Assembly (NCBI GenBank): GCA_947627055.1
Contig: CANQUS010000005.1
Coordinates: forward strand, 30,663-94,662
Reading direction: 5' to 3'
DNA: 64,000 nt
Source: an uncultured Clostridia bacterium
GTDB taxonomy: Bacteria; Bacillota; Clostridia; Oscillospirales; Acutalibacteraceae
Part shown: positions 7,294 through 18,328 of the stretch, piece after piece
Position numbering within the stretch: position 1 is the stretch's first letter
Layout of the letters: every line of letters starts with the position of its first letter
Translations under genes and position numbers: made by a program
Notes under the pieces: generated by a model
Databases searched by the model: none
Told to the model about the DNA's origin: nothing
What the model saw: the letters and a program-made list of their open reading frames with translations, nothing else

Positions 7294-10200
7294 TTATATC
7301 GAATCCCAAACCTTGTAGTTGTGCTTCGTGCCCTTTTTTATGTCATACAGCGCGGCGTCAGCGTGCTTCAGACATTCCATGATAGCGTCGTGGCTGTATC
7401 GTTTTGCGGTTGATATTCCTATAGAACATGAGATCTTGTGAGCGTCGTCTATTTCAACATTGCGTTTGAGAGCTGCCGAAATGTCCTGTATGAAATATCC
7501 GTTTTCCTTGATTCCCTCGAATATTTTCTTAGATATTTCAACACCAAAGTCGGTCGAAAAATTCGGAAGAACAATGACAAATTCATCACCGCCGTATCGG
7601 ACAATGTATCCTCTGTTATTTACTATTTGTGTGAATAAGCCGGAAATCTTTTTAAGCATCAGGTCGCCTATGTCATGTCCGAACGTATCGTTGCAATACT
7701 TAAAGTTGTCAAGGTCAATATAAAGTATGGTCGTTTCCTGGTTATCGTGGTGCTGGCTTGCGGAAAACTCCGACAGATCCTCGATCTTTTTCGCAAAGCC
7801 CTGACGATTGAGCAACCCTGTAAGGAGGTCGGTGACAGAGCTTTTCTGAAGCTTAGCATTCATTGCCTTTATTTCAATTTTAGCGTTGAGCCGTTCAATG
7901 GCGTCTATTATCTGTATACCGGCAAACTTGAATATTGTAAATTCGTTGTTGCTGAACAAGTTAATATTTGAAAGAAGATTTTCGTGCATATTTATAATAG
8001 CTATAAAAATCCCGCGAAGGATTTCATTATTATACATGGGGATACACATAAACGACACAATATTATTTTTACCGAAAATATTCAGTATTTGGTCGTAGTC
8101 ATCAAAGGTTTTGTCAAAACGCGAGGTATAAAACTCCTTTCGGTATTCCTTGAAAAAGTCGATTATTGTTTCAATATAGCTGTCTTGAACGGTAAGATTC
8201 TTGCTGCAATAAGCTACCTTAGGAACATCCTTATCGACCTCAACGAACAGCACTCTGTCAATATTATAATTGTTTTGAATGACACTCATTGAATTTTGAA
8301 TGAGATCCTTTTCGTTTGGATAGTCTTTATTTAAAAGATCCTGCCACGATATAAGGAAGTTTATGCCTTTATTTTTTTCTCGAAGCTCACGTTCTATCCT
8401 ACTGCGTTTGGCGAGAGTTTCAAGCTGCTGTAATGTTACGTTTTCGAGCTTAAGCTCGATCCTATCATGCGGGAAAGGTCTGTTCTCGAGCTTTGCGCGG
8501 AGGATATCCGCTTTAAATTCATAGCCGTGGTCATTACAGTAGTCTAATGCGTCGTTCAAAATTTTGACTGCATCGTCATGCCTGCCTTGATCCTCATACA
8601 GGTCAGCCTGCGCCAAAGCAAATTGATAGTAAGCAAAAAAGAGATTTCCGGTTGAGTTTAAAAGATGGATCTTGGCTCGGTCAAAGTGCTTTTGCGCCGT
8701 TTCAATATCATCATCCTTTGCGAGAAGACCAGCAGTAAAGAAATAGAAAAACAAATCATCATCCCAAAGATAGAAGCTGCCTGTTTCGGGGATGTCAAGC
8801 ATATGCGAAACGGAACGCTCCATTTTTCCGAAATACAAATGCGCGTTGTACTCTACTCCGAGATAACAATTGCAAAGAACGAGCAGACCGTAGATCTTCG
8901 CGAGATTACATATCCTGAGCTTGTGTTCACCGAGGGCGTCAAGTATGTCTATTACAACAGTCAACAGATTGCTCGCGGTATAGTATTCGTGCGCAAGTAT
9001 TGCGTTTGTAGCCATATTATAGAGCGTTTCCGATATGACATCAGGCTTAACAAGGTCATAAAGGATCGAAAGCGCCTTGTTAAAATATTCGTTTGCAACG
9101 GCAAACTGTTCGCTGACGATGCGGTTATATCCGAGTCCATTATAGATATTCGCTTCTTCAAACTTGTTATTCTGTCCCTCAATGATCTCGAGAGTTTTCT
9201 TATAGAAATAATCAACAGATGAAAAGTATCCATAGGATGACGCCATCATTACGTTTTTTTGCCATGTCTTTATCATGAGGGCCTCATTGTTCATCATCTT
9301 TGCAAGAGTCATGCCATTTTTAAACGATTCAGCCTCCTCAAGACCCTTTTCTCCGTTAATAAAATATTTGATGTCGTTACAGGTTCCGAAAAGGTAGATG
9401 TACGCGAGATGATTATAGTATTTATATTTCATTGCTGTATGTGCAAAATCACTATCAACGATAAGGTTGACATCCCAGGAATATATATTTGTCCAGCCCT
9501 TGAGAAGAATGATGTAATCAAGCAGCTTGGCCTTAAACATATATTTCTCTTCATTAAGCTGTTCGGCAATATTGAAGCAGGTCTGAATGTGCTTGGCTAC
9601 CTGATCTGTCTGAGCCGCCTTAAACTGTGTAAGAGCCGATAGGTATGTGCAGCTGAATTTTAAGTGAGTATTGGTTGATTTGTTTACAATCGAATTGATA
9701 ATATCGCACAGCATAAGAGCCGTTGTGGTATTGTCAAGACATAAAGACACAAATATATATATCAGAAGATATGAAAGCTTATCCTTTAATGGAATTGTTA
9801 TCTTTTCAACCTCAAACTTATTATGGATCTGTTCAAGATAGCAATTTGCTTGTTCAAGTGCGACACAAGCGGCCATATTTCCTATAAGCCGTAAATAAGT
9901 ATTCAGTTCTTTCGGTTTAGGGTCAAAAATTTCATTTTTTTCGCTCTGAGATGATTGTCCGCTTTGCAGACTCCAGTCTATGACCATGTTGTTGCTTTCT
10001 ATATGATCTATCATTTGTTCCCAAGAGCTCTTTTCGTATTCCGGGACATCATAGACCTCGTTATAATTTGCTAAAAGGGCAATATTACCGGGGGTACGTT
10101 TTAAGAACTCGTTAAGTAGATCTATTGTTGACTTTTCAGCAAAGTGCAGCTTGTTCAAAAAAAAGAACAGTGTGTGTTCGTTAGATACATACAGCAAAAT

Positions 10201-10620
10201 ATTGCAAACAGATTCTAAAAATTTTTGTGCTTCATAGCTTGATTCTATAAAAATAATATCCTCGTCCCTTTGACATACTCCTGTTTCAATATATGACTGT
10301 ATGACCGGACGTGCCTGAAAATATACATTAGAAAACTCAAGAAATTCTTCGATAGGCATATCGCTGTAATAATTCTGATAGAGCTGCATTATCCATTCAA
10401 GGAACGGCTCAAAAACACTCTGCATATATTGGGCAGAAAATTCGTGATATAGAAAAATGGGGCAGTTTTCACGGCTTTCAAGTGATTCCTCCAGTTCCGC
10501 CTCTTTAATATCCAGCGTATTGTAATGCTTTACAAAAAGAACGTTATTATGGTTTTGTTCCAAATTATTAAGGATCGAATCGACAATTTTGCGAATATAT
10601 ATCTGTGTACATGATTCCAT
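7294..10620 (-). CDS. Large TPR-GAF-GGDEF protein (putative diguanylate cyclase)
   Basis: The C-terminal domain carries RYGGDEF at about residues 1007-1013 and the preceding DLDNFKxxND helix, so it should make cyclic di-GMP. No RxxD inhibitory site is visible just before GGDEF. Upstream is a GAF-like region (about 760-900), and residues ~230-730 are helical repeats of TPR character. The first ~220 residues resemble the ATPase region of STAND-type proteins (LHFAEKSTIDLLN) but no Walker A motif is present. No membrane segment is seen, so it is probably cytosolic. I chose the ATG at 10620, which has GGAGG eight bases before it, over the GTG at 10635. It is a single gene with its own promoter and terminator. 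Confidence 0.85.
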   Translation of the reverse strand: MESCTQIYIRKIVDSILNNLEQNHNNVLFVKHYNTLDIKEAELEESLESRENCPIFLYHEFSAQYMQSVFEPFLEWIMQLYQNYYSDMPIEEFLEFSNVYFQARPVIQSYIETGVCQRDEDIIFIESSYEAQKFLESVCNILLYVSNEHTLFFFLNKLHFAEKSTIDLLNEFLKRTPGNIALLANYNEVYDVPEYEKSSWEQMIDHIESNNMVIDWSLQSGQSSQSEKNEIFDPKPKELNTYLRLIGNMAACVALEQANCYLEQIHNKFEVEKITIPLKDKLSYLLIYIFVSLCLDNTTTALMLCDIINSIVNKSTNTHLKFSCTYLSALTQFKAAQTDQVAKHIQTCFNIAEQLNEEKYMFKAKLLDYIILLKGWTNIYSWDVNLIVDSDFAHTAMKYKYYNHLAYIYLFGTCNDIKYFINGEKGLEEAESFKNGMTLAKMMNNEALMIKTWQKNVMMASSYGYFSSVDYFYKKTLEIIEGQNNKFEEANIYNGLGYNRIVSEQFAVANEYFNKALSILYDLVKPDVISETLYNMATNAILAHEYYTASNLLTVVIDILDALGEHKLRICNLAKIYGLLVLCNCYLGVEYNAHLYFGKMERSVSHMLDIPETGSFYLWDDDLFFYFFTAGLLAKDDDIETAQKHFDRAKIHLLNSTGNLFFAYYQFALAQADLYEDQGRHDDAVKILNDALDYCNDHGYEFKADILRAKLENRPFPHDRIELKLENVTLQQLETLAKRSRIERELREKNKGINFLISWQDLLNKDYPNEKDLIQNSMSVIQNNYNIDRVLFVEVDKDVPKVAYCSKNLTVQDSYIETIIDFFKEYRKEFYTSRFDKTFDDYDQILNIFGKNNIVSFMCIPMYNNEILRGIFIAIINMHENLLSNINLFSNNEFTIFKFAGIQIIDAIERLNAKIEIKAMNAKLQKSSVTDLLTGLLNRQGFAKKIEDLSEFSASQHHDNQETTILYIDLDNFKYCNDTFGHDIGDLMLKKISGLFTQIVNNRGYIVRYGGDEFVIVLPNFSTDFGVEISKKIFEGIKENGYFIQDISAALKRNVEIDDAHKISCSIGISTAKRYSHDAIMECLKHADAALYDIKKGTKHNYKVWDSI

Positions 10621-10708
10621 AAGGTTACCCTCCACAATATATTTATTAAGGAGACACTGATTGAATATGATACTTGAATTTCAGGTATTTATTTCAGTGA
10701 TTTTATAA

Positions 10709-10737
10709 ATTATAGCAAATTTTTAAGTGCATTTCAA
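10709..10737 (-). promoter_or_regulatory. Promoter of the GGDEF gene
   Basis: Minus-strand TTGAAA (10732-10737), a 17-base spacer and TATAAT (10709-10714), about 90 bases upstream of the start. The rest of 10621-10900 is AT-rich with no other signal seen. Confidence 0.65.
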
Positions 10738-10914
10738 TAATTTTTAATATTCATTATTTAGAAAATTATAAATATTTACAATTTAATAACAATTTAGATA
10801 CTAGTAAGTATGTATTTGTTCCTAGCGCAGCCGTCGTAAGACATCGGTTGACAGCCGTTCAAACCTTTAGTTCTGCGAGCGTGATATTAGAGAAAACAGG
10901 AAGGAGAAGTACAT

Positions 10915-11989
10915 ACGTCCGCAAAAAACAGTTCATCAAAATACACGTAAGAATTTAAGAAAACCATTATATCCCTATACCAATCGGGAAAAACCCACTT
11001 GCAGATTCGAAAAGAATACGGCGTATCATCATCGATGCTCTCAGATCGGGTAGGAAATATTTCTGGGTTCGCGGAGACGATAACACCGTCCTTTCTGCAC
11101 AGCAAATCAAAGCACTCCGTAAACACAATGCGAAGTTGGAAGAAGAGGATCTCATTAAAAAGGCAATTGCAATCTTCACGCCACACTCAGACAGAAATTA
11201 GCCGCCATCGACGCCCTCTACCGCTACCTATTACAAGCATCTGCGGCGTTCACCCTCGCCTCGGCAGCAGGAGAATACGGAGATTCGGAAGCGAATTTTG
11301 GAGCTTTACACCGAATCGGATAAACGGCTCGGGGTCAAAAATATGAAGCTCTGTCTTGCACGGTAGTATTGCATTACCATCAGTGTATGCTGATGTACCG
11401 CCTGATGAAAGAAATGAAACTGCCAAAAATGAGCACGGCAAGCCGCCAAGAAAGATGTAGGTGTCTGCGAAAATCTTCTTGCTCAGAAATTCCATCAAAA
11501 AGCTCCTGATTTGGTGTGGGACTCTGACTTTACCCATGTAAAGATCCCGGGAAAGTTCTATTACGTCTGCGCGGTTGTAGGTCTATATGCCAGAAAGATC
11601 ATTGCCTGTCGGATTTCCGCGAAGATCGACCGCTTCCTCGCCATCGATACCTTGCGGGACGCCGTCCGACTGCGGGCATATCCGAGGGCGTCCTGTTCCA
11701 CACGGTTAGCGGATGCCAATTCACCTCCGCAAACTTCCGCAAAGTTATTGATGAACTTCACATGGTGTGATCCTTATCCGCAAAATGGCATCCGTATGAC
11801 AATGCGGTCATGGAATGCTTTTTCAAGTATTTGAAAAAGGAAGAACTGAACCGCCGTTCTTTTCAGTCCGTCGATCAGCTCAAGCAAAGCCTCATTTCCT
11901 ACATCTACGGCTTCTACAATTCCATCAGACCACATTCCCATAACCATGGCCTTACACCAAATCAGGCAGAATCCGCATTTTTTCATTAA
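10915..11989 (+). pseudogene. Decayed IS3-family insertion sequence (orfA + orfB)
   Basis: OrfA is recognisable from the leucine-rich end LRKHNAKLEEEDLIKKA and the HTH-like segment around GKTHLQIRKEYGVSSS. OrfB is recognisable from VWDSDFTHVK (first catalytic Asp), the NAVMECFFKYLKKEE region (catalytic Glu) and the end YNSIRPHSHNHGLTPNQAE. The frame is broken several times. The orfA start has a good AAGGAGAAG site but reads ACG at 10915, and an in-frame TAA follows KYT. A second, shorter copy of the orfB end lies at 30104-30540. The right end abuts the first, truncated CRISPR repeat at 12022. Confidence 0.85.
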
Positions 11990-12021
11990 ATTTGCTTGTC
12001 CGCTTTATTGACTATAATACA

Positions 12022-15000
12022 AAAGGGTATGACGACACTAACCGCTTAGCGCCAGTCGCGTCGACGTCATTTCAATCCACATACCCTATAAAGGGTATGA
12101 CATATGGTCACAATCAGCATTTACAAAATTCATAAAATATCAATCCACATACCCTATAAAGGGTATGACCCCGAATATGGGTAGATACGTACAGCCATGA
12201 TCCATTTCAATCCACATACCCTATAAAGGGTATGACATAGACTCATTCACTGCCCCCGACCTGACGATAGGATTTCAATCCACATACCCTATAAAGGGTA
12301 TGACGACGTCCTCGACCGCCCACAATCTCAGGCGAGTGATTTCAATCCACATACCCTATAAAGGGTATGACGCAAGCCTGAACTGAAAGGAAGATAAAAC
12401 CCATCTATTTCAATCCACATACCCTATAAAGGGTATGACATACAAGCTGATAGACATATAATCACCTCAAGAAATATTTCAATCCACATACCCTATGAAG
12501 GGTATGACCTTACTAAAAATGCCGAGAATCAGCGTTTGCGTGATTTCAATCCACATACCCTATAAAGGGTATGACTCTGTGGATTTTTTCGTTGTATTTG
12601 TCTTGTTTTATTTCAATCCACATACCCTATAAAGGGTATGACAGGTCTATGACAATGCTAAAATCTGCGGCAAAGCATTTCAATCCACATACCCTATAAA
12701 GGGTATGACCGTGCCGCGCACTCATCGAAAATGACGGAAGATATACATTTCAATCCACATACCCTATAAAGGGTATGACTTACAAAATGCTTAAAATCAA
12801 CACCAATAAGCTCATTTCAATCCACATACCCTATAAAGGGTATGACTCCTCTGTTTTCCGCCAAAATAGCGCATTTTATTCTATTTCAATCCACATACCC
12901 TATAAAGGGTATGACGCCGCCATAGCCTGCTTTTCGGTCGTATCGTTTTGGCATTTCAATCCACATACCCTATAAAGGGTATGACTGTATTGGCAAGACA
13001 CGGTATTTGTAGTCCAACTATTTCAATCCACATACCCTATAAAGGGTATGACAGGTTGCGGACGATACCCTGAACCGCCTTTCTTGATTTCAATCCACAT
13101 ACCCTATAAAGGGTATGACAAAGACCACGACATTATCAACGACCATCAGCGGACAATTTCAATCCACATACCCTATAAAGGGTATGACTGTATTGGCAAG
13201 ACACGGTATTTGTAGTCCAACTATTTCAATCCACATACCCTATAAAGGGTATGACAGGTTGCGGACGATACCCTGAACCGCCTTTCTTGATTTCAATCCA
13301 CATACCCTATAAAGGGTATGACTTGGCGGCGATGGAAAAGTACGGCGTGAAATCCTTTATTTCAATCCACATACCCTATAAAGGGTATGACCGGTTTACT
13401 GTCAATGACTATCGTTCTTACTTCGATTTCAATCCACATACCCTATAAAGGGTATGACGTTCCTACCCCCGCCCCGGCAACTGCACCCGGCAATTTCAAT
13501 CCACATACCCTATAAAGGGTATGACGTTGGTACACCAAAATTTTGGGCGGCGGTTTTCAATTTCAATCCACATACCCTATAAAGGGTATGACAGTATAAT
13601 TTGATTAGTTTACTAAGATAATTAGTATTTCAATCCACATACCCTATAAAGGGTATGACCTTTTAAGCTTGACTATGATTATGCTAGAGCAGCTATTTCA
13701 ATCCACATACCCTATAAAGGGTATGACGTGCCATAGTATCATAACATTTGGCTTTACGTTTGATTTCAATCCACATACCCTATAAAGGGTATGACCAAGA
13801 TAAGTCTGCATAACCGCACACAAGCAAAAGATTTCAATCCACATACCCTATAAAGGGTATGACGCTTTGCCTGTGGTTTATCACTGCGAAGGATTACGAT
13901 TTCAATCCACATACCCTATAAAGGGTATGACTTACTGCGGATCATCGGTATAGGCGATAAACTCTACATTTCAATCCACATACCCTATAAAGGGTATGAC
14001 CTCATACCGGATATTTGCTATACGCGACGATAACATTTCAATCCACATACCCTATAAAGGGTATGACTGTATTGGCAAGACACGGTATTTGTAGTCCAAC
14101 TATTTCAATCCACATACCCTATAAAGGGTATGACGGCGAGAATGTTACACAAATGGAGCTTGCACCCGAGGATTTCAATCCACATACCCTATAAAGGGTA
14201 TGACTGTGTCTATGAGTGGGTAACTGGTAGGATAGAGCAATTTCAATCCACATACCCTATAAAGGGTATGACAAAGATCGTCTATGGTGATCCTCCGCAT
14301 ATGCCAGCATTTCAATCCACATACCCTATAAAGGGTATGACGCTGCGCCTTGTGTCTGCTGTTTGACATATCCGAGGGAATTTCAATCCACATACCCTAT
14401 AAAGGGTATGACTACATAACACTGGAGGACCGGCTCAATACATAAATTTCAATCCACATACCCTATAAAGGGTATGACCCGACTTTTGACAGCACAACGT
14501 AGTTGTATTTTTTATTTCAATCCACATACCCTATAAAGGGTATGACTTACAGACAGGAAAGCCGACCGCAGTGTGTACATATTTCAATCCACATACCCTA
14601 TAAAGGGTATGACCTTGAAAAAGCGGCGGGAAAAAGCATTGTAACACATATTTCAATCCACATACCCTATAAAGGGTATGACTCGTTAAATCCTGACTAT
14701 GATGATATTTACCCGAGCATTTCAATCCACATACCCTATAAAGGGTATGACTGTTAAGGGCCCTACTGTTGACATTGCAATGGCAATTTCAATCCACATA
14801 CCCTATAAAGGGTATGACCTTAATTTTCATCAACATCAATCCCGGTGATCTCTTTATTTCAATCCACATACCCTATAAAGGGTATGACCGTGGACTATAT
14901 TTACTTAGGCAGCATCCTGCAAATTTCAATCCACATACCCTATAAAGGGTATGACGTTTTGCACAGGAAAAATTCAAAATACGTAATTTTATTTCAATCC

Positions 15001-16031
15001 ACATACCCTATAAAGGGTATGACCTGTTGGCGGTTAGGCTGTTTGCTCGTCTGTTTCATTTCAATCCACATACCCTATAAAGGGTATGACTTAATGGGTC
15101 ATACGGATTTTAGCGTGGACGTTATTTCAATCCACATACCCTATAAAGGGTATGACCTTGGGCAAGACGGTAACGTTTGCAAATATTCCGCATTTCAATC
15201 CACATACCCTATAAAGGGTATGACTGCTGATGTATTTCATCGACGGACGAGAATATTATTTCAATCCACATACCCTATAAAGGGTATGACCCTACAATTT
15301 TTGCTAATTGCGTTTGAGTTATAATTTCAATCCACATACCCTATAAAGGGTATGACGACCGAAAAAGTATATACGCATATAGAAATCAAGATTTCAATCC
15401 ACATACCCTATAAAGGGTATGACGCTTTGCACAAATAAAAAATGTCGTAGGGAATTTATTTCAATCCACATACCCTATAAAGGGTATGACCTTTGATAGC
15501 GCCTCACTCAAAACCTTCATACAGGTATTTCAATCCACATACCCTATAAAGGGTATGACAGCTGCTTCTGCGCTAAAACCTACAAAGAGATTATATTTCA
15601 ATCCACATACCCTATAAAGGGTATGACCAACAAGTAGATCAATAATATACTTAACATCGATATTTCAATCCACATACCCTATAAAGGGTATGACGCGGGG
15701 TGAAGTAGTGGCAGAAGAAAAACTGTTTATTTCAATCCACATACCCTATAAAGGGTATGACTTCAGCTTTCGGATATACCAATTGACGTCGTTAAATTTC
15801 AATCCACATACCCTATAAAGGGTATGACGCGTGGAAGCAGGTAGGATATAAAGGACTTTCTAATTTCAATCCACATACCCTATAAAGGGTATGACGTCTT
15901 TGTCCCAACTGTAATTACTGATTTCAGTCAATTTCAATCCACATACCCTATAAAGGGTATGACTGTGCTATACGGGGTTTAGGGTGTCCGAATTTTTAAT
16001 TTCAATCCACATACCCTATAAAGGGTATGAC
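12022..16031 (-). CRISPR. Type I-C CRISPR array: 59 full repeats plus one truncated repeat
   Basis: The 33-base repeat starts at 12069 and recurs every 66-71 bases up to 15999-16031. On the transcribed minus strand it begins GTCATACCC, folds by CATACCC/GGGTATG around TTTATA and ends GTGGATTGAAAT, the hallmark of I-C repeats. Spacers are 33-38 bases. The leader end is at 16031, next to cas2. At the far end only the last 12 bases of a repeat remain (12022-12033), followed by a normal 35-base spacer. Two distal repeats carry single substitutions (12137 copy: T to A; 12476 copy: A to G), consistent with an old trailer end. One spacer occurs three times (12986, 13189, 14068) and another twice (13053, 13256). 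Confidence 0.98.
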
Positions 16032-16340
16032 AGCAAAAATACACAAATTATTGTTTAAACGCCTCAATTATATTGTAAAACTTAATAATTAAGGCTAAAC
16101 AATCCCTTATATATTTGCGTTTAAAGAATAATAAACAAAATATCCGCATCAATATCAGGTGCGAATCCATCGGGATTTTTATGTCCACTATACATTCGCA
16201 CACGATATAGGTGAACAACAGATCACATAAACGCGAATTTATTGTTATGCGCAAAACCGCAAAGACAGTTCAAGACTATGATCCATTTAGTAAATTCAAA
16301 GCGATATGTAAATCTTGACCTAAGCGCATGAAGCCCTTGC
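16032..16340 (-). promoter_or_regulatory. CRISPR leader region
   Basis: A 309-base AT-rich stretch between cas2 and the first repeat, with no ORF that looks real. Its place at the promoter side of the array, and the drift of repeats at the opposite end, mark it as the leader where transcription starts and new spacers enter. I could not assign -10/-35 boxes with confidence. Confidence 0.75.
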
Positions 16341-16631
16341 TTAAAAAACTAATGGTGCGGTAACGTCCAACGACAGATCAACTCCTATATGTTCAATCTT
16401 AGCTTTCATACGATCTCCAAAATAATAGAATCTGAGACTATCGCTTTCTGTGTCTATAAGATCGATTAGTTTGTTCTTGACTATAAGCCACTTAGCACAA
16501 TCAATCTCACACTCAAAAACAGAGTTTTGAACCCTATGTCCGTAATTGACGCATTCCTTTGCTACCTTTCTCAGCCTTTTCTTACCTTGAGTGGTAGCAG
16601 TGTTTACATCATATGTAATAAGTACAAACAT
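16341..16631 (-). CDS. cas2: CRISPR-associated endonuclease Cas2 (type I-C)
   Basis: Cas2 is the structural core of the Cas1-Cas2 spacer integration complex. The N-terminal strand MFVLITYDVN carries the conserved Asp8, and NSVFECEID follows, both typical of the I-C subgroup. The length (96 residues) is normal. It starts seven bases after cas1 and is the last gene of the cas operon, directly before the leader. Confidence 0.95.
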   Translation of the reverse strand: MFVLITYDVNTATTQGKKRLRKVAKECVNYGHRVQNSVFECEIDCAKWLIVKNKLIDLIDTESDSLRFYYFGDRMKAKIEHIGVDLSLDVTAPLVF

Positions 16632-16637
16632 ATAACC

Positions 16638-17669
16638 CTACTTCCACATAAACGGCGGATATGCATCGAGGTCTCCTCTTATAGTTCTCGCCAAGAGCAG
16701 CGCCTGAGCATACGGCACTACGCCCCATTCAAGCTTTTCTTTCAAGAACGGGTGTGTTATGGTTTCCAACTTGCGTTTTTGCCATTCCGAGAAGAACAGC
16801 CTTCGAGTATCATCGTCCATCACGACTGCTCCGCTTTCCATTTTTTTAAAGCCATTCGGAGAAACTATCTTTTTATTTATTAAGGACAGCACAAAACGGT
16901 CTGCATAAACACTTCTGAGTTCCTCCATTAAATCAAGAGCCAGGGATTTTCTGCCCGGTAAATCAGTGTGCATGAACCCTACATACGGGTCTAAGCCTAC
17001 CGCCTCCAGAGCCGAAGCGCACATTGAAGCAAGTAATGAATACGAAAATGACAGCATGGCATTTACATTATCAAGCGGAGGGCGTTTATTCCTGATATTG
17101 AAGAAAAAATGCTCCTTTTGCTGCAAAATCAAGTCGTCAAACACAGAAAAATATCGCGACGCTGACTCTCCCTCGATCCCTCGGAGAATATCTATGCTTG
17201 TGCAGCTTTGAGCCATTGTTATCGAAGCTTTAATATCAGAAGATACTCGCTTCAGTTTTTCCGAGTCAAGTCTCAAAGGATAATCTCTCGCCGCACGTTC
17301 CAACACCCATCGTGAATTAAAAAGCTTTCCTACTATAAAGGATCTTGCGTATTCTAAGGACTCTGTTTCATTCTCGGAAATATGATATTGAGCTTTTCTC
17401 AGCAGTACATTGCCCCTTTGCTCTCCCGTAACTCTGGCAAGGAATTTTCCGCTCGGTTTCATGAAGCACAGTGATATATTGTCCTCTGCACATTTCCCCA
17501 TCAGCGCTGGGCTCGCGCCTTTAAAACCGCAGGTAACGATCCCCTCAAGATTATGCAGAGGCACTCTCCCCGCAATTTTGTCATTCGTTAAAATAACAAT
17601 ATTCTCTCCTTCAAGAGAGAGATAGCAGTCTTGTGAGGTTATGTACAATGTATTCAACAGCCTCCTCAA
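16638..17669 (-). CDS. cas1: CRISPR-associated integrase Cas1 (type I-C)
   Basis: Cas1 is the metal-dependent integrase that inserts spacers. The C-terminal helical domain has GFMHTDLPGRKSLALDLMEE with the conserved His and Glu ligands; the N-terminal half is the beta domain used for dimerisation. The length (343 residues) is standard. The start is TTG at 17669, two bases after the cas4 stop, with GGAGG at the end of cas4 as its ribosome site. The gene looks intact, so adaptation should be possible. Confidence 0.96.
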   Translation of the reverse strand: MRRLLNTLYITSQDCYLSLEGENIVILTNDKIAGRVPLHNLEGIVTCGFKGASPALMGKCAEDNISLCFMKPSGKFLARVTGEQRGNVLLRKAQYHISENETESLEYARSFIVGKLFNSRWVLERAARDYPLRLDSEKLKRVSSDIKASITMAQSCTSIDILRGIEGESASRYFSVFDDLILQQKEHFFFNIRNKRPPLDNVNAMLSFSYSLLASMCASALEAVGLDPYVGFMHTDLPGRKSLALDLMEELRSVYADRFVLSLINKKIVSPNGFKKMESGAVVMDDDTRRLFFSEWQKRKLETITHPFLKEKLEWGVVPYAQALLLARTIRGDLDAYPPFMWK

Positions 17670-17671
17670 GT

Positions 17672-18328
17672 CTATTCCTCCCCAAGCATATGGTCAATAT
17701 AGCTTTTCGCGGATTTGAAGGTATTCATTCTCGGAAGACAAATATTATTCAGTGAACAGCCGTTGCAGGACTTCGCCCTTCTGACATTCGGCGTATATCT
17801 TCTGCTGTAATACCCGTGCATTTCCTCAAAATCCTTTTTGACCCGCTTACGGTATTCGTCGGTAAGCTCTATCCTTTCCCTCCTCCGAGTTTTTCCATAA
17901 AAGATGTACCCGTATTTTATATTACAGCACATCATTTCCTCAAGGCACATCGCCTCGGCTGTAAGCTGAAAAATATCCGGCTCTTTCAGCTCACCATGTT
18001 TATATTCAACAGGTTCAACCGAATATCTTCCCTCTCTACCGAAAATATCAACACCGTTTTTGTCGTCACGGACTAACTCAACTATATCGCACTCTCCGCT
18101 TACCCCCATTTCTCTCGAAAAGACAGGCATTCCCCTTGTTATGACAACATTACCGCGCTTCTCCACGAAATCCTTATCATGAGCCTTTTCGTGAAGAAGC
18201 TCACCCGAAACAGTAAGATAATTTTCCTCCCACTGTTGTTCAATATGTATCAAAGCCCACTGCCTGCGGCAAAACTCAAAATGCTGTATCCCCGAAAGCA
18301 TCAGATATTCTTCTTCACTGTATGCCAC
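17672..18328 (-). CDS. cas4: CRISPR-associated exonuclease Cas4 (type I-C)
   Basis: Cas4 trims prespacers and selects their PAM and orientation together with Cas1. The four iron-sulfur cysteines are present: C20 in FEFCRRQW and C188, C191 and C197 in the C-terminal CNGCSLNNIC. The RecB-type nuclease core includes VEPVEYKHGE (Glu/Lys pair). The start is GTG at 18328, with GAGGG before it. It overlaps nothing but directly abuts cas7. The length (218 residues) is normal. Confidence 0.95.
   Translation of the reverse strand: MAYSEEEYLMLSGIQHFEFCRRQWALIHIEQQWEENYLTVSGELLHEKAHDKDFVEKRGNVVITRGMPVFSREMGVSGECDIVELVRDDKNGVDIFGREGRYSVEPVEYKHGELKEPDIFQLTAEAMCLEEMMCCNIKYGYIFYGKTRRRERIELTDEYRKRVKKDFEEMHGYYSRRYTPNVRRAKSCNGCSLNNICLPRMNTFKSAKSYIDHMLGEE

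Noticed and set aside
8665..9222. 185-codon plus-strand ORF
   Set aside because: Shadow of the GGDEF gene on the opposite strand, with no start signal.
11250..11537. 95-codon minus ORF
   Set aside because: Antisense to the IS3 orfB remnant; no coding features.
13189..13222. Independent acquisition of the repeated spacer
   Set aside because: The neighbouring spacer is duplicated in the same order and exact length, so recombination between repeats is simpler.
12775..15324. Several open frames of 60-160 codons across the array with a repeated SIHIPYKGYD-like peptide
   Set aside because: They are translations of the CRISPR repeat and spacers and carry no independent coding signal.
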